Source: DASXAQ01 sp036406615
GTDB taxonomy: Bacteria > Actinomycetota > UBA4738
Direction: 5' to 3'
Length of the DNA: 37,705 nt
Assembly: GCA_036406615.1 (NCBI GenBank)
Contig: DASXAQ010000092.1
Coordinates: 1 to 37,705, forward strand
A program made the translations under genes and the position numbers. Of this stretch, positions 7,921 through 15,160 are shown in pieces (within the stretch, counting starts at the first letter, position 1; every line of letters begins with the position of its first letter). The notes beneath the pieces are model-generated. The model had not been told where the DNA came from. It was given only the letters and a program-made list of their open reading frames with translations, and ran no database searches.

Positions 7921-8738
7921 CGCGTCTGGCCCGCCTTCGCGAACGTCGCCGGCGGGCGATTCGCCGCACGCTGGCCGCCGTCGCGAGCGCCGCGGCCCTC
8001 GTGGCCCTGGGCGCGCCTCCGGGGTCGATCCCCCTGACGTCGGCGGCCGCTCGGTCGGGCGACGGCGCGGCGGCCGCAGTCGGCCCCGCCGGGCGACCGG
8101 CCGGCGTGGTCGCGCTCCCGGCCCGCGCGGTCGTCGCCAAGCTGATGGTCGCGACCGTGGCGCGATCGGCCCCGGGCGGATCGGGAGTCGTCGCCCGGCT
8201 CGACACGTCGGTTCGCGCCGGCGGCGGGCCGACCGACCTGCTGGTGCTCGGGTCGCGCCGCGTGGCCGGACAGAAATGGCTGCGCGTACTGCTGCCGATT
8301 CGTCCCAACGGTTCGACCGGCTGGATCGGCGCGAGCACCGCGGTCACCCACGCGACGCCGTGGCGCATCGTCGTGTCGACGGAGTCGCGAACCGTCCAGG
8401 TCCTGCGCGCCGGTCGGGCCGTCCGGACGTTCTCCGCCGTCGTCGGCGCGCCGGCCACCCCCACGCCGCACGGGCTGTTCGCCGTCCTGGAGCGGATCCC
8501 GCTGGCCGATCCCGACGGCTTCTACGGGTCCTGGATCCTGACGATCACCGGCCACTCGAACGTGTACCGGACCTTCCAGGGCGGAGACGGCCGGGTGGCG
8601 ATCCACGGGCGCGGAGGCGCCAGCCTGGCGAGCCCGCTCGGCTCGGCCGCGTCCAACGGCTGCGTCCGGATGGACAACGCCGGCGTGGACTGGCTGGCCG
8701 GCGTGGCCGCGCCGGGCACGCCGGTGGTGATCGAGTAG
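7917..8738 (+). CDS. L,D-transpeptidase (YkuD domain), secreted
   Basis: Envelope enzyme of 273 aa that would form or use 3-3 cross-links in peptidoglycan. An Arg-rich N-terminus and hydrophobic stretch (residues 1-45) form a signal or anchor. A small SH3-like region spans about 75-145 (WLRVLLPIRPNGSTGWIG). The YkuD domain runs from about 148 to 272 and has the catalytic set His230 (VAIHGRGG) and Ser246, Cys249 and Arg251 (SNGCVR). The ATG overlaps the stop of the surface protein gene (ATGA), so the two proteins are translationally coupled. Some L,D-transpeptidases attach proteins to peptidoglycan (known for Braun's lipoprotein and some beta-barrels), so attachment of the partner is a reasonable but unproven idea. 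Confidence 0.93.
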   Translation: MTRLARLRERRRRAIRRTLAAVASAAALVALGAPPGSIPLTSAAARSGDGAAAAVGPAGRPAGVVALPARAVVAKLMVATVARSAPGGSGVVARLDTSVRAGGGPTDLLVLGSRRVAGQKWLRVLLPIRPNGSTGWIGASTAVTHATPWRIVVSTESRTVQVLRAGRAVRTFSAVVGAPATPTPHGLFAVLERIPLADPDGFYGSWILTITGHSNVYRTFQGGDGRVAIHGRGGASLASPLGSAASNGCVRMDNAGVDWLAGVAAPGTPVVIE

Positions 8739-8742
8739 CGAC

Positions 8743-9036
8743 CTACGACGAGCCCTGCACGTGCAGCAGCAGGGCGGGATGGTCCCCGTCGCCCGTGTGG
8801 CACGGGCAGCCGTGGCACGCGGAACCCCGCGCGAGCCCGTGTCCCTGCTCGAGGATCCGGGCCGCGACCGGGTCCGCCATGGCTCGCGCCTGGCGATCCC
8901 AGGCCTCGTCGAAGGACTGTTCGCAACCGCACTGGGCGCACGAGATGAAGGCCGCCGATCGGGGCATGCTCAATGGTTCGGCATCCGGGGGCGCCCGCGC
9001 ACATCCGTCCTTCGGCTCGTTCGCATCACCCAACAA
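8743..9036 (-). CDS. Small Cys-rich protein of unknown function, possible zinc ribbon
   Basis: Unrecognised protein of 97 aa from the TTG at 9036, or 74 aa from the ATG at 8967; neither has a clear ribosome site. It contains ISCAQCGC in the middle and SACHGCPCH near the end, two CxxCxC-like knuckles about 35 residues apart, which suggest a structural metal site. There is no signal peptide or membrane segment. It follows the amidase stop by 48 nt on the same strand and may share its transcript. Its 3' end faces the L,D-transpeptidase gene 4 nt away. The paired knuckles argue for a real gene, but high GC content opens many false frames. Confidence 0.5.
   Translation of the reverse strand: MLGDANEPKDGCARAPPDAEPLSMPRSAAFISCAQCGCEQSFDEAWDRQARAMADPVAARILEQGHGLARGSACHGCPCHTGDGDHPALLLHVQGSS
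8752..8775. terminator. Hairpin between convergent genes, possible terminator
   Basis: GCCCTGC (8752-8758) and GCAGGGC (8769-8775) can pair across a 10-nt loop, just after the L,D-transpeptidase stop. There is no T-run, and the element lies within the 3' end of the opposite-strand small gene, so a terminator role is uncertain. Confidence 0.3.
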
Positions 9037-9084
9037 GTGGTCGCCCGTGGCATCTGCGCCGGCAGCCGGCGCGAAGCCCGATCG

Positions 9085-10497
9085 TCAGGCCGAGATCGGG
9101 GGCCGGCGCCCGGCCCACGGCCGCTCGGCCTCGAGCTGGGCGGCCAGGCGGAACAGGGTGGCTTCGTCGCCGAACCGCGCGGCGAACTGGACCCCGATCG
9201 GCAGGCTCTGGTCGTTCCACCACAGCGGCACCGACATGGCCGGCTGGCCCGTGCAGTTCTGCAACGGCGTGAACGCGCAGAACTCCGCGTCGCGCCGGTA
9301 GCCGCGCAGCGGGTCCTCGGGCGGCATGTCGATGTAGCCGAGCGGCACCGGGGGCGCCGACAGCGTGGGCGTGAGCCACAGGTCGAAGCGTTCGTGGAAC
9401 GCCGTGGTCGCGGCGGTCAACGCGTGGAGATCCTCGATCGCGAACTGGTAGTCGACGGCCGAGACGGCCCGGCCCTTCTCCAGCACCGCCCACGACAGCG
9501 GCTCAACCGCGTCCGGCGTGATCGGGCGGCCGAGCCGGCGGCTCCAGGCCTGCATGCTCTGCGCGATGCCGGCCGACCACACGATGTCGAACGCGTTCTC
9601 CAGGCGCTCGGGCGCGAAGGACGGCGCGGCCTCCTCGACGTCGTGGCCGAGCCGCTCGCACAGGGCGGCGGCGTCCTCCACGGCCGCGACGCAGTCGGGG
9701 TGGACGCGGACGGGGATCGGCGCCGTTCGACTGAACGCAACGCGCAGCCGGCCGGGCTCGCGGCCGACCTCGCCGGCGAAGGCGCGCTCGGGGGCCGGCG
9801 CGTGCGACGAGTTCTCCGCGTAGAAGGCCGACGTCGCGTCGAGCAGCGCCGCGCTGTCGCGGACGGACCGGGTGACGGCGTGCTCGGCCACCAGTCCGCT
9901 CGCGTCGATCCCGAGCGGGTTGCGCCCGCGCGTCGGCTTCAGGCCGAACACCCCGCAGCACGATGCCGGGATGCGGATGGAGCCGCCGCCGTCGTTCGCG
10001 TGCGCCATCGGCACGAGGCCCGCGGCGACCGCTGCCGCCGAGCCGCCGCTCGAGCCGCCCGTCGACCGGCGTGGATCCCAGGGGTTCACCGTCGGGCCGA
10101 ACAGCGCCGGCTCGGTCGTGCCGAGGATGCCGAACTCCGGCGTGTTCGTCTTCCCGACGACGATCAGCCCGGCCTCGCGCTGGCGCGCGACGAGCTCGGC
10201 GTCGACGTCCGGGACGAAGTCGCGAAGGAACGCCGAGCCCTCCGTGAGCGGCAGGCCCGCCCACGCCGCGAGGAGGTCCTTGATCAGGAACGGCACGCCG
10301 CGGAACGGAGCGTCCGAGCGCGGGGCCGCGGCCGCCTCGCGAGCCTCATCGAACATCGAGCGCACGACCGCGTTCAAAGCCGGGTTGACGCGCTCGATGC
10401 GTGCGATCGCGGCCTCGACCAGCTCTTCCGGTGTTGCCTCGCCGTCGCGGACGAGCGATGCCTGAGCTGTGGCGTCCATCCACGCGAGGTCATCCAT
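9085..10497 (-). CDS. Amidase-signature family hydrolase
   Basis: Cytoplasmic amide hydrolase of 470 aa. The Ser-cisSer-Lys triad is visible as Lys73 (FLIKDLL), Ser149 in STGGSSGGSAAA, and nucleophile Ser173 in DGGGSIRIPAS. The frame is open upstream of 10497, but the ATG there starts the conserved helix region (MDDLAWMDATAQ). It resembles the branch that includes 6-aminohexanoate cyclic dimer hydrolase and other xenobiotic or aliphatic amidases rather than GatA, since no gatB or gatC is nearby. The substrate is unknown. A TAGGGT box lies 8 nt before the ATG, suggesting a leaderless transcript. It is divergent from the PGRP gene. Confidence 0.92.
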   Translation of the reverse strand: MDDLAWMDATAQASLVRDGEATPEELVEAAIARIERVNPALNAVVRSMFDEAREAAAAPRSDAPFRGVPFLIKDLLAAWAGLPLTEGSAFLRDFVPDVDAELVARQREAGLIVVGKTNTPEFGILGTTEPALFGPTVNPWDPRRSTGGSSGGSAAAVAAGLVPMAHANDGGGSIRIPASCCGVFGLKPTRGRNPLGIDASGLVAEHAVTRSVRDSAALLDATSAFYAENSSHAPAPERAFAGEVGREPGRLRVAFSRTAPIPVRVHPDCVAAVEDAAALCERLGHDVEEAAPSFAPERLENAFDIVWSAGIAQSMQAWSRRLGRPITPDAVEPLSWAVLEKGRAVSAVDYQFAIEDLHALTAATTAFHERFDLWLTPTLSAPPVPLGYIDMPPEDPLRGYRRDAEFCAFTPLQNCTGQPAMSVPLWWNDQSLPIGVQFAARFGDEATLFRLAAQLEAERPWAGRRPPISA

Positions 10498-10505
10498 GGA
10501 TCGGG

Positions 10506-10511
10506 ACCCTA
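10506..10511 (-). promoter_or_regulatory. -10 box of the amidase gene (leaderless type)
   Basis: TAGGGT on the minus strand sits 8 nt before the ATG at 10497. No good -35 box is visible at 17-18 bp. The spacing equals that of the surface protein promoter at 5978. Confidence 0.35.
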
Positions 10512-10573
10512 CCCGAACGGGGAGTCGGGACCGTCGATGCCGGGTGAATCTCGAACGCGGCGGGCGCCTTTCC

Positions 10574-10602
10574 TTGATGGTGCACGGGTCGCGCGATACG
10601 GT
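10574..10602 (+). promoter_or_regulatory. Promoter of the PGRP/propeller gene
   Basis: TTGATG (10574-10579) and TACGGT (10597-10602) are 17 bp apart. The start codon follows 47 nt later, with GCAGGAG upstream of it. Confidence 0.45.
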
Positions 10603-10649
10603 GCCGAGGTCAACGCCGTCCGTGCCGACGAGCAGGAGATGCCCCTCCC

Positions 10650-12980
10650 ATGCCCCAGCCTTCGATTCGCCGTCGCCTGATTCGGTCCAGCCGGTGTGCG
10701 GCGGTCGCCGCCGCCGCGATCGCGGCCGTGCCGCTGTCCGCATCTGCCGCCCCCGGACAGGCGCGCCAGGCGCAGCCCGCGCTGCCGCCGATCGTGCAGC
10801 GGTGGATCCCGGTGCCGGTGTCCGCCCTGGTGCCTCGCGCCGACCGCGCTTCGGTGCGAACCGGTGCCGACGGGCGGACGACGACGACGACCTCGCGGAT
10901 CGCGGCCCGCCCGTTCTCGTTCTGCGCGCCGGTGTGGTTCAACACCATCGGCGTCACGTGGCAGCAGCGCGGCTCGGCCGCCGCGTCGTTCGCGCTGTCG
11001 ACGGCCGGGGCGACGCCGGCGCTCGCGCGCGCGCCCTCCATCCGGCTCGGGCCATCCGACAGCGGCCCGGATCCCGGCTCGATCGAGGACCACCCCGGCC
11101 TGATGGCGACCGATCCCGCCTGGGTCGGCACCCAGCGGTGCGCGCGGCTGACCGCGACCCTGCCGGCGGGCGTGACCGTGTGGGACATGCGCACGCTCGT
11201 GATCAACACGCTCGGCAACACGCGAGGGGGCGCGCCGGACTCGATCGTGCTGACGCCGGAGACGCCGCTCGCCAACCCCGACCTGGGCATGGCGCCGAGC
11301 CAGCCCTCGATCATCACGCGAGACCAGTGGAAACCGGACCTCGGCGACCTGCGCTGCTTCGGCGGGTACTCCGACCTGGTGAAGATGGCCTTCGTCCACC
11401 ACACGGTGAACTCGAACACGTACACGAAGGGCGAGGCGTACGGGCTCGTCCGCGGCATCTTCGCGTTCCAGACCAACGGCAACAAGTGGTGCGACATCGG
11501 CTACAACTTCCTCGTCGACCGGTACGGGGAGATCTTCGAGGGCCGGGCCGGCGGGATGGAGCGCGCGGTCCTGCCGGCGGCGCAGAAGGGCTTCAACACC
11601 AACAGCACGGCCGTGGCCGCGATCGGCAACTTCGAGACCGGGTCGCCGACGAGTTCGCTGCTTTCGTCGATCGAGAAGCTGGTCGCGTGGCGGCTGAACA
11701 TCAACCACGCGGACCCGACGACGAAGTCGCGGATGCAGTCCGCCGGCGGACAGGGCAACAAGTACCCGAAGGGCACCTGGGTCTACCTGAAGCGCGTCTC
11801 CGGGCACCGCGACGTGAACTACACCGCCTGCCCGGGGGACAACCTCTACGCCGACCTCGGCACCATCCGCTCGGTGGCCCACGACACCGGCCTGCCGAAG
11901 ATCTACCTGCCGGACCAGTCCACCGACAGCTTCGACGCCGGCACGGGCTCGGTGTCCTGGACGGCGACCGCCAGCAAGTCCGTCTCCTGGTCGGTGACCG
12001 TGTCGAACTCGGTGGGCGACGCGATCCGTTCGTGGACCTCGAGCGGCTCGACGCTGTCGCTCAGCTGGGACGGCACGGACACCGGCGGCACGGCCGAGCC
12101 GCCGGGCACGTACGCGGTCCTGCTCAAGGCGACGAGCGGCTCCTCGGTTGGGTCTCGCTCGTGGCTGCTGACGTTGACCGGCACGCCGGCGGCTCCCGGC
12201 TCCATCGCGTTCGACTCCGACCGGTCGGGCGACACCGGGCTGTACGCCATGGCGGGCGACGGGACCGACCAGGCCGCGGTGGCGGGAGGCGACCCCGGCA
12301 CGACCCCGGTGTGGTCGCCGACCGGAACCCAGGTCGCGTTCACGAGCACCCGCTCGGGGACCTCGCAGCTGTGGGTGATGAACACCGACGGCTCGAACCC
12401 GAACCTCTACACGCACAAGGGGAGCTTCAACGGATCCCCGGCCTGGTCGCCCGACGGCGGCCAGATCGCCTTCACCACGAACCGGACCGGCAAGGACCAG
12501 GTCTACACGATCAACGCGGACGGCACCGACGCGGAGTCGCTGACCACGAAGGGCGGCTGGGACCCGGTGTGGTCGCCGGACGGGGAACAGGTCGCGTTCA
12601 CGAGCGACCGTTCGGGCAAGGCCGAGGTGTACACGACCTGGGTCAACGGATGGGGGACGAAGCTGCAGACGCACGTCGGGTCGAACTGGGGGCCGGCCTG
12701 GTCGCCGGACGGCTCGCAACTGGTCTTCACCAGCAGCCGATCGGGCGCGAATCGGCTGTGGCTGCTGGACCTCTCCGGTGGGATCACCCAGCTGACGAAC
12801 GGGACCACCAGCGACTCGCAGCCGGCCTGGTCGCCCGACGGCACGCAGATCGCGTTCATGGGCGACAGCGGCACCGACAAGCAGATCTACGTGATCGGGC
12901 CGGACGGCTCCGGGCTCACGCAGCTGACCACGGCCGGAACCGCCAACCAGGATCCGGCATGGGAAAGCGTGAATCGCTGA
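10650..12980 (+). CDS. Secreted PGRP-type N-acetylmuramoyl-L-alanine amidase with FlgD Ig-like and PD40 propeller domains
   Basis: Secreted multidomain protein of 776 aa. A signal peptide (about 1-33, ending ASA) leads to a region of unknown fold (35-220). A peptidoglycan-recognition amidase domain spans about 221-415. It has FVHHTVN (His250/251), SGHRDVNYTACPGD (His386, Cys394) and GYNFLVDRYGEIFEGR, consistent with zinc ligands and an active enzyme. A FlgD-type Ig-like domain covers about 425-515 (LSWDGTDTGG, PPGTYAVLLKA). Six PD40/TolB-like propeller units with repeated PxWSPDGxxIAFxSxRxG motifs cover about 520-776. PGRP domains with FlgD_ig occur in Actinomycetota; the added propeller is less usual. 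The propeller probably binds a wall polymer or protein and places the amidase; that is inference. Confidence 0.92.
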   Translation: MPQPSIRRRLIRSSRCAAVAAAAIAAVPLSASAAPGQARQAQPALPPIVQRWIPVPVSALVPRADRASVRTGADGRTTTTTSRIAARPFSFCAPVWFNTIGVTWQQRGSAAASFALSTAGATPALARAPSIRLGPSDSGPDPGSIEDHPGLMATDPAWVGTQRCARLTATLPAGVTVWDMRTLVINTLGNTRGGAPDSIVLTPETPLANPDLGMAPSQPSIITRDQWKPDLGDLRCFGGYSDLVKMAFVHHTVNSNTYTKGEAYGLVRGIFAFQTNGNKWCDIGYNFLVDRYGEIFEGRAGGMERAVLPAAQKGFNTNSTAVAAIGNFETGSPTSSLLSSIEKLVAWRLNINHADPTTKSRMQSAGGQGNKYPKGTWVYLKRVSGHRDVNYTACPGDNLYADLGTIRSVAHDTGLPKIYLPDQSTDSFDAGTGSVSWTATASKSVSWSVTVSNSVGDAIRSWTSSGSTLSLSWDGTDTGGTAEPPGTYAVLLKATSGSSVGSRSWLLTLTGTPAAPGSIAFDSDRSGDTGLYAMAGDGTDQAAVAGGDPGTTPVWSPTGTQVAFTSTRSGTSQLWVMNTDGSNPNLYTHKGSFNGSPAWSPDGGQIAFTTNRTGKDQVYTINADGTDAESLTTKGGWDPVWSPDGEQVAFTSDRSGKAEVYTTWVNGWGTKLQTHVGSNWGPAWSPDGSQLVFTSSRSGANRLWLLDLSGGITQLTNGTTSDSQPAWSPDGTQIAFMGDSGTDKQIYVIGPDGSGLTQLTTAGTANQDPAWESVNR

Positions 12981-13071
12981 GCCGAGCTCCGATATCGTCC
13001 GATTGGGATGACGTCAGGCGCTCCGCGCCGTTGCATCCTGGTGTCCGTTGTCGTCCAGGGGAGGGAAGCGC

Positions 13072-13467
13072 ATGGCCATGTCGGAGCAGGACACGTCGGG
13101 CGCAGGCTGGGTGTTCTTCGCGGGCATCATGATGATCGTGCTGGGAGTCTTCGGTGCCCTCGAAGGCCTGGCCGCGATCATCAAGAGCGGCTTTTACCAC
13201 GTGCCGCCGAACTACTACATCAGCGTCAACGCCAAGGGATGGGGATGGGTCCACCTCATCGTCGGCATCATCGTGATCCTGGCCGGGTTCGGGCTGTTCA
13301 GCGGCGCCCTGTGGGCGCGAATCGTCGGCATCATCATGGCGGGGATCGCGATGATCGTGAACTTCGCGTTCATTCCGATCTACCCGCTGTGGTCGCTCAC
13401 GATCATCGCGCTCAGCGCGTTCGTCATCTGGGCGCTGGCCGCGCACGGTCGCGCGCTCGCGGCCTAG
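13072..13467 (+). CDS. Small four-helix membrane protein, DUF7144 type
   Basis: Membrane protein of 131 aa with four hydrophobic helices, starting near residues 10, 60, 82 and 105. The ATG at 13072 is chosen because GGGGAGGG lies 6-8 nt upstream; an ATG two codons later is also possible. The pattern GWVFFAGIMMIVLGVFGALEG, then YYISVNAKGWGWVHLIVGIIV, matches a small actinobacterial membrane family often annotated as DUF7144, of unknown function. A TATCGT sequence at 12993 could be its -10 box, but no -35 is clear. Its last 44 bases overlap the 3' end of the opposite-strand gene. Confidence 0.85.
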   Translation: MAMSEQDTSGAGWVFFAGIMMIVLGVFGALEGLAAIIKSGFYHVPPNYYISVNAKGWGWVHLIVGIIVILAGFGLFSGALWARIVGIIMAGIAMIVNFAFIPIYPLWSLTIIALSAFVIWALAAHGRALAA

Positions 13468-14107
13468 CGGCAGGGTCGGCGCCGCCGTCCGCCGACGGAT
13501 GCAGGAACGGCACCAGGGGATCCCACCCGGCGCGCAGGACGTCGACCAGCGACGGTGGCGTGACGAGGTCCGCCCGTCCGCGGACGGGACGCGGCCGTGG
13601 GTCGACGTAGCCGGCCGGCGTCCACCGCAGGGCGTGCCGGCCCGCCAGGACGTGAGGCGCTCCGTTCAGGAGCACGAACGCCCCGTCGGGGAGGGAGCCG
13701 AATGCCGCCTCGTGCAGGCGGTGGCCCCCGGTGTCCGGGTCGACGCGTTCTCGGTGCAGCCGCGCGTCGATCGTGTCCGCCATCGCCGGGCCGGGATGGA
13801 TCCTGCGCCAGATCGCCTGCAGGCGCCGGTAGTCGTCGCGCCGGCAGAGGGCGCACGCGCGATGCCCGGCCGCGATGGCCGTCGCCTCGTCGAGGAAGAA
13901 CAGCTCCGTGAAGCGCCCGGGCTGCATGAGCGGATGGCGGTACCACCCGCGATACTGCAGCCGGCAGGCGATCCAGCGCTTCGTGGCCCACCCGCGGCGG
14001 ATGCGGCCCGCCGAGTCGTGCAGGCAGCCGCGATTGGCGTAAACCAGCCCGCGCGCGGGATCGGCGATCACCTCGCCGAGCGGCGTCACCCGGTTCTGGA
14101 GCGGCAT
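13424..14107 (-). CDS. Conserved hypothetical protein with Ada-like GHRxCxxCRR motif
   Basis: Cytoplasmic protein of 227 aa. I recall homologues in many bacteria that open with MPLQNRVTP and carry NRGCLHD, but I know no function. Landmarks are residues 1-12 MPLQNRVTPLGE, NRGCLHD near 25, FTELFFLDEAT near 66-76 and AGHRACALCRR near 80. The last motif resembles the metal-binding CxxC loop of Ada-type proteins, so a zinc site is plausible. The C-terminal 25 residues are Arg/Pro/Ala-rich and low in complexity, and their codons overlap the convergent DUF7144 gene by 44 nt. The ATG is 9 nt after the stop of the TolB-like gene, so the two are probably co-transcribed. Confidence 0.82.
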   Translation of the reverse strand: MPLQNRVTPLGEVIADPARGLVYANRGCLHDSAGRIRRGWATKRWIACRLQYRGWYRHPLMQPGRFTELFFLDEATAIAAGHRACALCRRDDYRRLQAIWRRIHPGPAMADTIDARLHRERVDPDTGGHRLHEAAFGSLPDGAFVLLNGAPHVLAGRHALRWTPAGYVDPRPRPVRGRADLVTPPSLVDVLRAGWDPLVPFLHPSADGGADPAARPRARDRARPAPR

Positions 14108-14116
14108 GCCCCGACG

Positions 14117-15112
14117 CTAGCTGCTCGATACGACACGATGGCGCGTCCAGTCGAATGACGACACCTCGAGGCCTTCGACCTCGGCGATACCCCCAACCAA
14201 CGTTGCGTCGGGGTGGAAGACGCGGATCCGATTCGAGGTGACGACGGCGAGGTACCGACCGTCCGGCGACCAGATCGGCGACCCGGCATCGCCAACGAAC
14301 TCCCGCTCACCGGTTCCGTCGGATTGGACGACATAGACGGACGACGTACGGGTGGCGCGGTTCCACACCTCGAAGGCAATCGTCCCCCCGGGCGACCAGC
14401 TCGGTCGGCTGTTGGCTTGTTGCGTCGTGATCTGGGTCGAATCCGTGCTGTCGAGATGGACGGTGAACAGCCCGGACCCTCTGGTGCTCTCGACCCCATC
14501 GGGGCCGGTGCAATCGCGAGAGAACACCAGCTGTGCACTGTCCGGCGACCAGCCCGGATCGTCGTCCAGGCAGTTGGCCGGCGGTCCCGTGACCTGTTGG
14601 AGCCCGCTGCCATCGGGATGGACGACGTAGATCACCCCATGCTGAGAGGCGAAGGCGATGTCGGTCCCCGAGGGCGACCAGGCGGGGTCGAAGGGCACGT
14701 CGAAGCGCGTCACTACTTTCCGCACGCCCGTGGTGGCATCGATGGTGGCGAGCTCTGCCGTCGGCGTCTCGGACGTCACCGACGCGCCAACGATCTCGGT
14801 GGCGTCTGGAGACCACGTCGGCGATCGATCGTGCGAAGGCAGCGGGCGAGGAATGCTGCCTCCGGTGACGACGAACAGGCGCTGAGGGCCGTTCGTACCG
14901 CGAGGCCGGCCCTGAACGACCAGAGCGCCCTCGAAGTGAAAACGGCTCGGCGGCGACGAGCGTGATCTGGTCGGCGTGGCGTGCTCACCAGAGCCACGGC
15001 CAGCACGATTCGGTGGGAGCCGTGCTGGAATGACGACGCCAAGAACGACGACGGCAAGAACGATGAGCGCCGCCGCCGTCCATCGCGACCTGATCCGCAG
15101 ACGCATGAGCAT
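14117..15112 (-). CDS. Membrane-anchored TolB-like PD40 propeller protein
   Basis: Protein of 331 aa with one N-terminal helix (about residues 10-30) and no lipobox or evident cleavage site, so it is probably anchored with an extracytoplasmic domain. A Ser/Pro/Arg linker (about 32-58) is followed by a PD40/TolB-like propeller with PTWSPDATEIVGAS, PAWSPSGTDIAFAS, PGWSPDSAQLVFSR, PSWSPGGTIAFE and PIWSPDGRYLAVV. No enzyme motif is seen; a binding or scaffold role is inferred. It lies downstream of the PQQ-like gene with 48 nt between them. It is a distant relative of the C-terminal propeller of the PGRP protein, but not an obvious recent copy. Confidence 0.85.
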   Translation of the reverse strand: MLMRLRIRSRWTAAALIVLAVVVLGVVIPARLPPNRAGRGSGEHATPTRSRSSPPSRFHFEGALVVQGRPRGTNGPQRLFVVTGGSIPRPLPSHDRSPTWSPDATEIVGASVTSETPTAELATIDATTGVRKVVTRFDVPFDPAWSPSGTDIAFASQHGVIYVVHPDGSGLQQVTGPPANCLDDDPGWSPDSAQLVFSRDCTGPDGVESTRGSGLFTVHLDSTDSTQITTQQANSRPSWSPGGTIAFEVWNRATRTSSVYVVQSDGTGEREFVGDAGSPIWSPDGRYLAVVTSNRIRVFHPDATLVGGIAEVEGLEVSSFDWTRHRVVSSS

Positions 15113-15119
15113 CGTGTAA

Positions 15120-15136
15120 GACGCCGAGCCGGCGTC
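15120..15136. terminator. Perfect 7-bp hairpin between PQQ-like and TolB-like genes
   Basis: GACGCCG (15120-15126) and CGGCGTC (15130-15136) flank a 3-nt loop. On the minus strand it falls after the PQQ-like stop and just before the TolB-like start. It could attenuate read-through, or hide the start region of the second gene. There is no T-run of note. Confidence 0.35.
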
Positions 15137-15160
15137 ATACGGTTCTGGCGCGAGGCGAGA

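Noticed and set aside
10650..12980. PGRP and propeller halves as two genes joined by a sequencing error
   Set aside because: The frame is continuous, a FlgD-type Ig domain links the halves smoothly, and no start codon or ribosome site stands at the junction.
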